Below, piece after piece: positions 1-8,455 of a stretch of DNA of 64,000 nt. Below the pieces are notes generated by a model. It had not been told where the DNA came from. It ran no database searches and saw only the letters and a program-made list of their open reading frames with translations. Origin of the DNA: Spirosoma validum (GTDB taxonomy: Bacteria; Bacteroidota; Bacteroidia; Cytophagales; Spirosomataceae); NCBI RefSeq assembly GCF_014699035.1, contig NZ_JACXAA010000004.1, positions 186,001-250,000 on the forward strand, in the 5' to 3' direction. Position 1 is the stretch's first letter. Each line of letters begins with the position of its first letter. The position numbers and the translations under genes are program-made.

Positions 1-1
1 C

Positions 2-1012
2 CTCGACTATACCGGGTATAACTCAGGGCAGAGTGCGTCCATTACCGGTGGATTTGTCTACCGTGGGAGTGCCTATCCAAACTTGCAGGGCTGGTATATT
101 TATGGAGATTATGAACGAGGTACGTACTGGACACTGAAGCGGGAAACAAATGGCTCATTCCAGCAGATTCAGCAAACCATAACCGAGTCGACAAAGCCCG
201 TATCGTTTGGAGAAGGTCCTGATGGCGATTTGTACGTGCTGTCTTTTTCTGAAGGGAAACTCTACCAGATTGGCTCGTTCCTTGTCAACGCTGTTGCTGA
301 GAACGGAACTGTATCAACAGCCGGTGGTGTAGCGATTCCCAACGTAATCTCGAACGATAACATAAATGGCGCCCCGGCTACGCTGGGTACTGGCGGAAAT
401 GCAACCCTATCACAAAGCGGTATCTGGCCCACTGGTTTCATGTTGGACCCTGTAACGGGTTCCGTCAATGTGGCGGCTGGTACGGCCCCAGGCAGCTACT
501 CCATCACGTACCAATTGTGCGATAAACTGACAGCAATCCCTACTTGTGCAACCGCCGTTGATGTTGTGACCGTTACGGCATCCGCTAAGCCTGATCTGGT
601 TTCACTAATCTACGCTCGTCCGTCTACAGTCAATGGTACGTCCGATATCACGCTGGTCATTGATGTAGTCGAGTTGACTGCACAGGCGACAACCGGATTG
701 ATCACAGTCAAGATCAGCAAAGACGCAAAGATTAATCTAAGCTTCGCTCCAGAAGCCACCTTTGTAGGTAACCGCTCCGTGCAGAATAGCCTCTGGGCTT
801 TTAACAATACTGATCCGAGCTATTATATTCTCACAACCAGTCAGAGTATTACCGCCGGCGACAGACTTTCGTTTGGATTCAATGGGGTGTTGAACCCGAA
901 AGCCACGGTGGGTTTAGTCGCTATTAGTGCGGTGATCGTAGCAGGTAGTGGGGGCGAAGTCAACGTCAACAATAATACCGATGCGGATAGGATTGAATAC
1001 TTCGCTCAGTAA
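2..1012 (+). CDS. Sorbosone/glucose dehydrogenase-like secreted protein with shared C-terminal module (5' partial)
   Basis: The reading frame is open from the first bases, so the start lies outside the window. The first ~45 residues (ITGGFVYRG, LQGWYIYGDYERG) match the last blades of the PQQ-dependent glucose/sorbosone dehydrogenase beta-propeller family, which oxidises sugars in the periplasm or outside the cell. A region with Ig/cadherin-like sequence (NGTVSTAGGVAIPNVISND) follows. The last ~140 residues, from KPDLVSLIYARP to the end, are the module shared with four other proteins here (minus-strand genes ending at 11400, 40021, 41724 and 49099). It ends DADRIEYFAQ. The enzyme call rests only on the propeller end; substrate cannot be judged. 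No terminator is evident before the next gene 62 bp downstream. Confidence 0.75.
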   Translation, partial: LDYTGYNSGQSASITGGFVYRGSAYPNLQGWYIYGDYERGTYWTLKRETNGSFQQIQQTITESTKPVSFGEGPDGDLYVLSFSEGKLYQIGSFLVNAVAENGTVSTAGGVAIPNVISNDNINGAPATLGTGGNATLSQSGIWPTGFMLDPVTGSVNVAAGTAPGSYSITYQLCDKLTAIPTCATAVDVVTVTASAKPDLVSLIYARPSTVNGTSDITLVIDVVELTAQATTGLITVKISKDAKINLSFAPEATFVGNRSVQNSLWAFNNTDPSYYILTTSQSITAGDRLSFGFNGVLNPKATVGLVAISAVIVAGSGGEVNVNNNTDADRIEYFAQ

Positions 1013-1074
1013 ATCGCATGAATTAACAAAACGATGCTGAACAGGAAAACTAGTTTTGGGAAAACGATAGGTTA

Positions 1075-1842
1075 ATGGCTGATTTTAATAAGCAAACGGT
1101 TTTGATTACTGGCGCGGGGCAGGGTATCGGTTTCGCCATAGCGAGAGCGCTGGTTCAGCAGGGGGCTAATGTGCTCCTCAATGATTATGATGAAGACTTA
1201 ACACTGAAGGCTGTTGAAACCATCCGGGCTGACGGTGGAAGTGGTCAATGCGAATCGTTTCCCGGCGATGCATCAGACGTAGCGTTTATCCAGAAAATGG
1301 TCGAAACCGCCGTTAGCCTGTTTGGTTCGGTCGATATGGCGATTGCCAATGCGGGCATCACCATCTTCGGCGACATCTTCACCACAACACCCGAAGCGTT
1401 TCAGAAAATTGTCGAGCTGAATCTGCGCGGCAGCTTTTTTCTGGCACAGGCTGCGGCTAAGCAAATGCGGGAGCAGGGGCGGGGAGGAAGCGTATTGTTT
1501 ATGTCGTCGGTCGTGGGCCATCAGGCGCACCCGGGCCTGCCAGTCTATAGCATGACTAAAGCGGGCCTGGAGATGCTGGCGAAACAGTTGGTTATCGATT
1601 TTTCACCGCTTGGGATTACCGTCAACGCGATTGCGCCCGGTGCAACGCTCACGGAACGTACCTTAGACGATCCCACGTACATTCCCATCTGGTCACGTAT
1701 TACGCCAATGGGGCGCCCGGCTACGGTGGACGATATTACGAATGCTGCGTTGTTTCTGGTTGCTCCCGCATCGCGGCACATCACCGGCCAGAGTCTGGTT
1801 GTGGATGGTGGCTGGACGAGTATCAGTCCTCCACCGGTCTAG
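1075..1842 (+). CDS. SDR family NAD(P)-dependent oxidoreductase
   Basis: A 255-residue classical short-chain dehydrogenase/reductase of normal family length. Visible motifs are the dinucleotide-binding TGAGQGIG near residue 12, the NAG motif near 92, the catalytic Ser (MSSVVG), and YSMTKAG, the YxxxK active site, near residue 159. The C-terminal GQSLVVDGGW is typical of FabG/glucose-1-dehydrogenase-like SDRs. It should reduce or oxidise a carbonyl/alcohol with NAD(P)H in the cytoplasm; the substrate is not evident. It follows the dehydrogenase gene by 62 bp and could be co-transcribed. It converges on the EamA gene, with a long hairpin between the two stop codons. Confidence 0.9.
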   Translation: MADFNKQTVLITGAGQGIGFAIARALVQQGANVLLNDYDEDLTLKAVETIRADGGSGQCESFPGDASDVAFIQKMVETAVSLFGSVDMAIANAGITIFGDIFTTTPEAFQKIVELNLRGSFFLAQAAAKQMREQGRGGSVLFMSSVVGHQAHPGLPVYSMTKAGLEMLAKQLVIDFSPLGITVNAIAPGATLTERTLDDPTYIPIWSRITPMGRPATVDDITNAALFLVAPASRHITGQSLVVDGGWTSISPPPV

Positions 1843-1845
1843 TTT

Positions 1846-1912
1846 TGACTGAGCGACTGATAGCATGCGTCAATACGAGAATCTGCAATTCATTCTATCA
1901 ATCGCTCAGTCA
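1846..1912. terminator. Bidirectional hairpin between convergent genes
   Basis: An 18-bp inverted repeat with one mismatch (arms 1846-1863 and 1895-1912, 31-nt loop) fills the gap between the convergent SDR and EamA stop codons. There is no strong T-tract, so it may be a transcript-end stabiliser rather than a textbook intrinsic terminator. Confidence 0.5.
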
Positions 1913-1915
1913 ACA

Positions 1916-2836
1916 TTATTTCCGTCCCAACGTAATCAGTACTACGCCTACCAGGGCAACAATGGCACCGACAAAGGATTGACTTGAAAAGACTTCGCCT
2001 GCAAACAGGGTTCCTAATAGCATGGCCACGACAGGATTCACGAAGGCGTAGGTCGAAAGTAACTGGGGCGGAGCATTACGGGCCAGCCAGGAGTAGGACG
2101 AAAAGCCAATGATACTGCCAAAAATGATCAGGTAAATCATGGAGCCAATGGCTTTCGCTGGCGCGTCGAAAATGCTGAATAAATTTACCGGTTCCAGCAC
2201 GAGGCTAGCCAGCAACGTAACGATACCTCCAACAATCATCTGAATGCCGCTCGAAATGGCGGCTGATGGCAGCGTAAGTCGGGGCGTTAACAAGGTACCA
2301 ATCGCCCACGCAAAGTTTCCGAAGGCAACGAGTCCCGTACCAATCAGTTTAGCATCGATGCCAGTTGTACTTTGCAGTTTGTCGGGTTTAACGAGCAGAT
2401 AAATACCGAGTAGGCCAACGGACAAGCCCGCCAGAGCCAAATTGCTGGGACGCTTTTTGCCGAACGAAACCCAGTTGAGCGTCAGCAGGAAAACGGGCAA
2501 TAAGCCGCCCAAAAGAGCCGCCATGCCACTGGGAATATATTGAAGCCCAATGGACAGACAGCCGTTCGAAATCGTTAACAAAATGACGCCAAGAGTCCCT
2601 GCCGACCGCCATTCCAGGCGCGTTGGACGAGGGGTGCCCGTCAGTCGTGCATAGCCATACAGAATTGAACCAGCAATTAGATAGCGAATCGATACCATAT
2701 ACAACGGCGGCATCCGTTCAGTCATGAAATGAATGAACAGATAGGTAGACCCCCACAAAATGTAGACAGAAATTAAATTCGCCCAGAGCGAGACTCGATT
2801 CGGATTAGTAGAAACAGGAGACGTAATGGCTTGCAT
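1916..2836 (-). CDS. EamA/DMT-family transporter (YedA/RhaT-like)
   Basis: 306 residues with about ten hydrophobic segments arranged as two five-helix EamA repeats. The opening ILWGSTYLFI near residue 27 and IPSGMAALLGGLLPVF near 120 are characteristic of the drug/metabolite transporter superfamily, inner-membrane exporters of amino acids, metabolites or drugs. The substrate cannot be told from sequence. It is transcribed alone, divergent from the VOC gene. A TAATTTTG box lies about 30 bp upstream of the start. Confidence 0.9.
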   Translation of the reverse strand: MQAITSPVSTNPNRVSLWANLISVYILWGSTYLFIHFMTERMPPLYMVSIRYLIAGSILYGYARLTGTPRPTRLEWRSAGTLGVILLTISNGCLSIGLQYIPSGMAALLGGLLPVFLLTLNWVSFGKKRPSNLALAGLSVGLLGIYLLVKPDKLQSTTGIDAKLIGTGLVAFGNFAWAIGTLLTPRLTLPSAAISSGIQMIVGGIVTLLASLVLEPVNLFSIFDAPAKAIGSMIYLIIFGSIIGFSSYSWLARNAPPQLLSTYAFVNPVVAMLLGTLFAGEVFSSQSFVGAIVALVGVVLITLGRK

Positions 2837-3209
2837 AACACAGAACGGACTTGTGCTGATGTAACACCAAAATTATTGTATTTTTCTCAGTTAGGACACT
2901 CTTTATTCGTCCTTTCTAAGATTGATTATGAAGTTTCTAAGCAGAATATTATTTGGTTAACGAAAGGATACTAGCCGGATTACTTTTATCTGCTTAATCC
3001 GTAACCTGCTGAAACGATCCTAATTACATTGATGAAATTCCTAAGTGAAAGCGCCTATCCTGGTTGTGACGTCGGAATTATCCCCTCACATTGTCGCATT
3101 TACCCCCTCGGTTCCGTGCTCGCCGGGACTAAATTTGTAGACACTTGTGCTTTACAAGCTATACGCCTGTCAGCTTTCCCTTAAATCTTTACAATAACCC
3201 CAAAAAATT
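2837..3209. promoter_or_regulatory. Divergent promoter region between EamA and VOC genes
   Basis: 373 bp without a gene. For the EamA gene (minus strand) a TAATTTTG sequence at 2868-2875 fits the Bacteroidota -7 consensus TAnnTTTG. For the VOC gene (plus strand) TAAATTTG at 3130-3137 fits the same consensus and would give a leader of about 65-70 nt. Clear -33 boxes were not convincing. Nothing else was recognised. Confidence 0.45.
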
Positions 3210-3593
3210 ATGTTCAGACATACCAAAGCGTTCAGCGGTTTTTCCGTCGATGATCTGGAAAAAGCAAAACAGTTTTATGGCGAGGTCCTTGGCCTGGAAG
3301 TTGCTGAGGTAATGGGATTGCTCGAACTCAAGATCGAGGGCGGTACCCATATTATCATTTATCCCAAACCTGATCATACGCCCGCTACGTTTACCATTCT
3401 GAATTTTCCAGTACCCAACGTTGATCAGGCGGTTGACGAATTGATACGGAGCGGAATCGTTTTTGAGCACTATGATACGGAGCAAATGAAGACGGATGCA
3501 AAAGGCATTTTTCGGGATGCTGGCCCCACCATTGCCTGGTTCAAAGATCCGGCCGGCAATATTTTATCCGTCATTGAGCAAGAGAACGATTAA
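3210..3593 (+). CDS. VOC family protein (glyoxalase/bleomycin-resistance fold)
   Basis: 127 residues, the length of a single vicinal-oxygen-chelate domain. The N-terminal [20 protein letters not shown] and the C-terminal [15 protein letters not shown] are the signature beginnings and ends of the two beta-alpha-beta-beta-beta halves. Members are metal-dependent isomerases, dioxygenases or antibiotic-binding proteins. The usual metal-ligand positions are not all obvious, so the specific activity is unknown. It is monocistronic by position. Confidence 0.85.
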   Translation: MFRHTKAFSGFSVDDLEKAKQFYGEVLGLEVAEVMGLLELKIEGGTHIIIYPKPDHTPATFTILNFPVPNVDQAVDELIRSGIVFEHYDTEQMKTDAKGIFRDAGPTIAWFKDPAGNILSVIEQEND

Positions 3594-3658
3594 TCAATAC
3601 TGGTCGCCGATCGCACTTTATTATAGTTAGAAAACGAGCTTATATGAGATACAAAAAG

Positions 3659-3732
3659 TTAGTGAGGGCAGGTTCTTCAACCTGCCCCGTGAGGTTTCTT
3701 AAAACCGAACCATTGAGAGCCGTCCTCACTAA
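3659..3732. repeat. REP/MITE-like palindromic element
   Basis: A 74-bp element bounded by 9-bp inverted ends (TTAGTGAGG at 3659-3667, CCTCACTAA at 3724-3732). Inside is a perfect 8-bp hairpin with a CTTC tetraloop (arms 3667-3674 and 3679-3686). It lies between the VOC gene and the convergent LRR gene. It has the look of a small interspersed repeat, but only one copy was noticed in this window. Confidence 0.4.
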
Positions 3733-3812
3733 GTAAAATTAGATAACCTGACTCCATACTAACCGCTTCTTAGACCAACTGAATCGATCGCCTGTGCGAT
3801 TGCAGACTGTAC

Positions 3813-5264
3813 CTAGTAAGTTACCTGCGTATTGTTGGCTTCCAACTGTTTGATCTGCGATGCATAGGGACTATTCATAGCTTCCCGGCCAAACAGCGGG
3901 TTACTGCCCATGTACACTTTCTTTAGGTTCTTAATCGACAGCAATACGCTCGGGAACTCCTGTAATTGATTGTTATTCAGGCCAACTTCCTCCAGTGACG
4001 ACAACGAACTCAGTACGCCTGGAGCCGTTGTGTACCAATTATAACCCAAATCAAGCACACGTAATTTTTTCAGTCGCCCCAACTCAGCAGGTAATTGACT
4101 AAGGCGATTGTGGTGCGCAAATAAGACCTGCAATTGACGTAGTTTCGATAACGATGTCGGTAGTTCATTTATGTTGTTATGCGCAATAGCCAATTGCTCA
4201 AGCCGCTTCATTCGGCCAAGCTGGCGAGGCAACTCCGTAAATTTATTGTAATACAGATCGAGTACTTTTACGTGTTTCAGCTTCCCAATAGCCTTTGGTA
4301 ATTGCGTCAATCCCGTGTTGTAGAGGTTAAGGTCGTTTAATCGACGTAGCGGACGTAATGGTTTAATATCCAAACCCTTCAGTTCATTGTTGCCCATCCA
4401 TAAGCTTTCGAGCTGGCGGTTTAAGCGAACAGAGGCCGGGATTCGGGTTAGTCGGTTGCCCTGCAGATTCAGCGAACGCAGGTGGTTGTTGCGCGTAAAA
4501 AACACACTGTCGTCAGGAATAGCATTATAGAGCAGACTCAGTTTTTTCAACGTCGAAATATCGGATGTCAGACGAGCGGGTAGCTCGTTTAGCTTATTCT
4601 TAGATAAGTCCAGTTCTTCCAGTTTGGGAAATCGATAAACGATTTCGGGAATGTTGCGCAATTCCAATTGATTAAACGCCAGCATCGTAACCGTGTCAGG
4701 ACGAGTGGTTTTTTGGGCGGCTTCGATCGTACTGATGATGCCAGGCCCGCGCCGGACTGTTCGTTTCTGGGGGACGACACCTAAAATGCTCATGCCTACC
4801 CATTTAAAGCCGGTTTGTGTTTGAATTGGAAACGGGTGTTGGCCATACCATTCGGCAGCAAATTGCAACAGTTGACCTTCCTGCTCATCGGTAATGTCTT
4901 TACCCGAAAACTCGCAGAAAACCCAATCATACGTACCGTCGGGGCGGATAAACTCATACGTCGAGATCATGACTCCCAGAACGGGCAAACGACGCTTGTT
5001 TTGCTCTACATACGTAAAAAAGCGCTGTTGCCTTTTGTTCAACGTATCAAAGAACGGTTTCGCATTACTGCCCATAGCGCCTTTCTGCTCCGTTGTTATG
5101 CCGGCATTAGCCGTAACCCGGTTAAGCGCTGGTGGATATTTTTTCTCCAGTTCCGCCAGCGATAGATTCAGGCGAGTAGTGTCACGTAGCAAAACGATTC
5201 GACCCTGCCCCAGGCTGGATATCGTAATTAACCCAAACAGCACGAAAAATAATCCTTTCTTCAT
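3813..5264 (-). CDS. Secreted leucine-rich-repeat protein
   Basis: 483 residues. An N-terminal signal peptide (MKKGLFFVLFGLITISSLGQ) is followed by a ~170-residue region with no recognised domain. From about residue 195 to 450 there are some ten 23-residue leucine-rich repeats of the LxxLDLxxNxLxxLPxxL type. Such repeats form a solenoid used for protein binding, so it probably acts in the periplasm or on the cell surface; the partner is unknown. It is downstream of the first M16 gene on the same strand, separated by 172 bp holding an inverted-repeat element, so independent expression is likely. Confidence 0.85.
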   Translation of the reverse strand: MKKGLFFVLFGLITISSLGQGRIVLLRDTTRLNLSLAELEKKYPPALNRVTANAGITTEQKGAMGSNAKPFFDTLNKRQQRFFTYVEQNKRRLPVLGVMISTYEFIRPDGTYDWVFCEFSGKDITDEQEGQLLQFAAEWYGQHPFPIQTQTGFKWVGMSILGVVPQKRTVRRGPGIISTIEAAQKTTRPDTVTMLAFNQLELRNIPEIVYRFPKLEELDLSKNKLNELPARLTSDISTLKKLSLLYNAIPDDSVFFTRNNHLRSLNLQGNRLTRIPASVRLNRQLESLWMGNNELKGLDIKPLRPLRRLNDLNLYNTGLTQLPKAIGKLKHVKVLDLYYNKFTELPRQLGRMKRLEQLAIAHNNINELPTSLSKLRQLQVLFAHHNRLSQLPAELGRLKKLRVLDLGYNWYTTAPGVLSSLSSLEEVGLNNNQLQEFPSVLLSIKNLKKVYMGSNPLFGREAMNSPYASQIKQLEANNTQVTY

Positions 5265-5320
5265 GGCTAAACGTGTTTTTTAGGTAAATAACGATATTTA
5301 TAGTTTATCTATGTAAAAAA

Positions 5321-5425
5321 GAACCAGAATTTTATCAGGCTTTGACTAGTTGACAGGAGTAAGCTCTACGAAAAGCAATCAATAGAATCCTGTAAACCCG
5401 GTTAATCCTGATAAAATTCTGGTTC
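5321..5425. repeat. Long inverted-repeat element
   Basis: A perfect 19-bp inverted repeat (arms 5321-5339 and 5407-5425) flanks 67 bp containing related CCTG/CAGG sequence. It lies between the LRR gene start and the M16 gene end. It may be an interspersed repeat of the kind common between Bacteroidota genes, or a transcript-end hairpin for the M16 gene. Confidence 0.45.
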
Positions 5426-5436
5426 AGACTATCGGT

Positions 5437-8274
5437 TTAATTCTTACCACCACTCGCTGAGGAAGCAGGCTGTTTTTCGGCGGCCTTTTTCGCAGCTTTG
5501 GCAAAATCGCCCGCTTTGATGATCGAAATCTTCGATGGGTCGATGTGTTTTTTCATGGCGGCATTGACCTGTTCGGGCGTTAGCGATTCCATTTTCTTCT
5601 CCAGATCGGCATCCCAGGCCATCGTGCGGTTGAGGTACAAATAACTGTTGAGCGTGCTCGCCAGCGCCGGGTCCTGTGCCCGCGACACCATCCGAGCCTG
5701 CAACAGACCCGAACGGGCTGCCTTGATTTCATCGGCCGTAAAGCCTTCCTTTACCGCTTTATCCATTTCCTCGCGGAAGGCTTTTTCGAGACGTTCCGCA
5801 TTTTCTGGATTGTAGATCGCATAGGTCATGAACATCCCCGTTTTATCGAACGGGTTCGCCTGGAGTTGCGAGCCAACACCGTAGCTGATCCCTTCTTTCT
5901 GACGGATACGTACTGCCAGCCTTGAGTTCAGGAAGCCACCACCGAGCATGTAGTTGCCCAGAACCAGCGCCGGATAATCCGGATCATCGTCGCGTAAGGG
6001 AAGATTCACACCGGCCACCATAAACGCATTGGCTTTGTCGGGTGCTTCGATGCTCTGCGGACTCGGTTTGATGTCGTTGAAAGGCGTAACCAACCGGCTG
6101 AATGGTTTCTTGGCTTTCCAGGTTCCCAACTCATCCGTAATTACCTTCCGAACGGGCGTTTCATCGAAATCACCAACAACAGACAACGTAGCGTTCTGAG
6201 CGCCGTAGAAATCCTTGTGGAATTGTTTCAGCTCATCGAGTTTCAGCGCTTTTACGTCGGCTACGTCTTCGTCAGGCGTTGAGGTGTAGCGAATGTCATC
6301 CTTCGGATAAGGATTCATCTGGCGCTGGAACGCCGTAAAGGCAAGGCTCTGCGGCTCTGAACGTTGTGATTCGATCTGGGCCAGTTGCTCCTGCTTCAGT
6401 TTCTCAAACTCGTCGGCGCTGAAGGCCGGATGTTTGAGCATGTCGCCAACAACGCGCAGAACGGCCGGTAAATTTTCCTTATTAGTTTTTATGCTTACGT
6501 TCACCTGGTTGGCACCGCCCGATACGCTTACCTGCGCTTTCAACTTATCCAGTTCGTCTTTAATCTGCTGACGACTGCGGGTTGTGGTGCCCCGGTCCAG
6601 CATCGACGCCGTAAAGACCGAAACAGCGCTCTTGTTCTTCAGGCTTTGCTGATCCCCGTAACGAACGGTCAAGCGAGCATTGACTTCGTTACCTCGCGTA
6701 GATTTGGGGAGTAAAGCCAGTTCGATGGTGTTAGGCTGTTCAGAGCGCCGGGTCCGTCCGTCGATGTTGGTTGGTGATGGATCGAAGGCTTCACCGCTGG
6801 CAATGGCCGCCCGACCTTTGTAGTTTTTGACCAGGGCATCGATATCAGGGGCATTCGGTACGTCAACCCGGCTAGGCGTTGGGTCTGGTATGAACAGGCC
6901 AACCGTCCGGTTCGAGGGTTTAAAATAGTATTTCGCCACTCGGTCTACATCAGCAGGTGATACTTTCTCAAGGCCATCGCGGTAAATAAAGCCCAATCGC
7001 CAATCGCCGGTAGCAATGAATTCACTCAGCGTACGACCTAATCGTTCAACGTCTTTGAAACTCAGCTCGATGTCTTTTAACAGTTTTGCTTTAGCCCGTT
7101 CAACTTCGTCTTTAGTCGGGGTTTTTATCGATATGGAATCAAGCGTACCGAGCAGAGCTGCTTTCGCATCGTCGATTGATTTTTCTTTCAGCAATTCAGC
7201 CGCAAAATACACGTAGCCCGGATCTTTGGTCATGAACGAATAGCCATACTGCTGCGACGCTTTTTTTGTATCGATCAGCGCTTTATAGAGTCGGCCACTT
7301 GGCTCACTGGTCAATAAATCGGTTACTACGTCCATCGCCGGGTAATCAGGGTGCGAAGCTGGCATGATGTGATAAAGCGCCGAAACGACTTTGGTGTCGC
7401 CTACGCGCCGAAGCACTACGTCGCGTTCGCCATCCTGGGTGGGTTCGATGCTATACGTTGGCTGGAGTACCCGCGTCGGTTTTGGAATCGGGCTGAAATA
7501 CTGATTCACCAACGCCAGGGTTTTGCCTTCGTCAATCTTACCCGCTACGACCAGTACGGCATTATCGGGCTGGTAAAATTTCTTGTAAAACGCCTGCAGG
7601 TTTTCAATGGGGACTTTCTCAATGTCGGAACGGTTACCGATGGTCGATTTTCCGTAGTTGTGCCAAAGAAAAGCCGACGACACAACCCGTTCATTCAGAA
7701 TATCCTGTGGGGAGTTTTCGCCCATCTCGAATTCGTTACGTACCACGGTGAATTCGGTAGCGAGGTCTTCCTTCTTAATGAATGAGTTCACCATCCGATC
7801 GGACTCAAGATCGAGCGCCCATTTCAGGTTTTCGTCCGTGGCGGCAAACGTCTCAAAATAGTTGGTTCGGTCGAGCCAGGTGGTGCCATTGGGCCGTGCG
7901 CCGTGCGAGGTCAGCTCCTGCGGAATATTGGTATGCTTGGTCGATCCTTTAAATACCATGTGTTCGAGGAGGTGGGCCATACCCGTTTCGCCCAGTCCTT
8001 CATGCCGCGAACCGACCAGATACGTAATGTTGACGGTAACGGTCGGTTTCGACTGATCCGGAAAGAGCAGGACTTTAAGGCCGTTCTTCAGATTATATTC
8101 GGTGATGCCTTCGACCGATGCTCCTTTGGTAACGCCTTCCGGCAACGCAACGGCGGCCGCCTTTTCCTGGGCACTTGAGAAGGTCAGACTACCGACCAGT
8201 AACGTAGCCGCCAGCACCCCCGTTCGGGCAAATCCGGATCGGGTCACACCGGACCGGGAAAGTTTCGTTTGCAT
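5437..8274 (-). CDS. M16 family zinc metallopeptidase (insulinase/pitrilysin-like), copy 1
   Basis: 945 residues containing two M16 units in one chain. A signal peptide precedes the mature start (FSSAQEKAAA). The inverted zinc motif HLLEH lies near residue 101 in GMAHLLEHMVFKGS, with the third ligand expected in the downstream NEFEMGENSP region. The C-terminal half is the inactive M16C-type domain with the typical GLLQAR segment. Such enzymes degrade peptides in a clamshell chamber; the signal peptide places it in the periplasm. It is a tandem paralogue of the next gene upstream, aligning along the full length. A terminator between the two copies suggests separate transcripts. Confidence 0.92.
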   Translation of the reverse strand: MQTKLSRSGVTRSGFARTGVLAATLLVGSLTFSSAQEKAAAVALPEGVTKGASVEGITEYNLKNGLKVLLFPDQSKPTVTVNITYLVGSRHEGLGETGMAHLLEHMVFKGSTKHTNIPQELTSHGARPNGTTWLDRTNYFETFAATDENLKWALDLESDRMVNSFIKKEDLATEFTVVRNEFEMGENSPQDILNERVVSSAFLWHNYGKSTIGNRSDIEKVPIENLQAFYKKFYQPDNAVLVVAGKIDEGKTLALVNQYFSPIPKPTRVLQPTYSIEPTQDGERDVVLRRVGDTKVVSALYHIMPASHPDYPAMDVVTDLLTSEPSGRLYKALIDTKKASQQYGYSFMTKDPGYVYFAAELLKEKSIDDAKAALLGTLDSISIKTPTKDEVERAKAKLLKDIELSFKDVERLGRTLSEFIATGDWRLGFIYRDGLEKVSPADVDRVAKYYFKPSNRTVGLFIPDPTPSRVDVPNAPDIDALVKNYKGRAAIASGEAFDPSPTNIDGRTRRSEQPNTIELALLPKSTRGNEVNARLTVRYGDQQSLKNKSAVSVFTASMLDRGTTTRSRQQIKDELDKLKAQVSVSGGANQVNVSIKTNKENLPAVLRVVGDMLKHPAFSADEFEKLKQEQLAQIESQRSEPQSLAFTAFQRQMNPYPKDDIRYTSTPDEDVADVKALKLDELKQFHKDFYGAQNATLSVVGDFDETPVRKVITDELGTWKAKKPFSRLVTPFNDIKPSPQSIEAPDKANAFMVAGVNLPLRDDDPDYPALVLGNYMLGGGFLNSRLAVRIRQKEGISYGVGSQLQANPFDKTGMFMTYAIYNPENAERLEKAFREEMDKAVKEGFTADEIKAARSGLLQARMVSRAQDPALASTLNSYLYLNRTMAWDADLEKKMESLTPEQVNAAMKKHIDPSKISIIKAGDFAKAAKKAAEKQPASSASGGKN

Positions 8275-8372
8275 AAATAAAATAATACAGTTAGTTGGGT
8301 ACTAAAAAAGCTAATCTTGTATAGGTAGGAAGAAATGAATTTACAATCAACAGGTTTTACAGCGACCTTTCC

Positions 8373-8408
8373 AAAAAAAGGATGAGCGGTCGTTGTCAAC
8401 CGCTCATC
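8373..8408 (-). terminator. Intrinsic terminator after M16 copy 2
   Basis: A perfect 10-bp stem (8381-8390 with 8399-8408, 8-nt loop) is followed on the minus strand by seven T residues (8373-8379). This is a textbook rho-independent terminator 48 bp beyond the stop codon of the upstream M16 gene. Confidence 0.8.
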
Positions 8409-8455
8409 AAAGACAGCTTTAATCGTCAATCGTTGCGTCGCCGGTAGCCAACCCC

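Noticed and set aside
7351..7785. 144-codon plus-strand frame inside the M16 gene
   Set aside because: Antisense to strongly conserved M16 sequence including the region after the zinc motif; no protein character.
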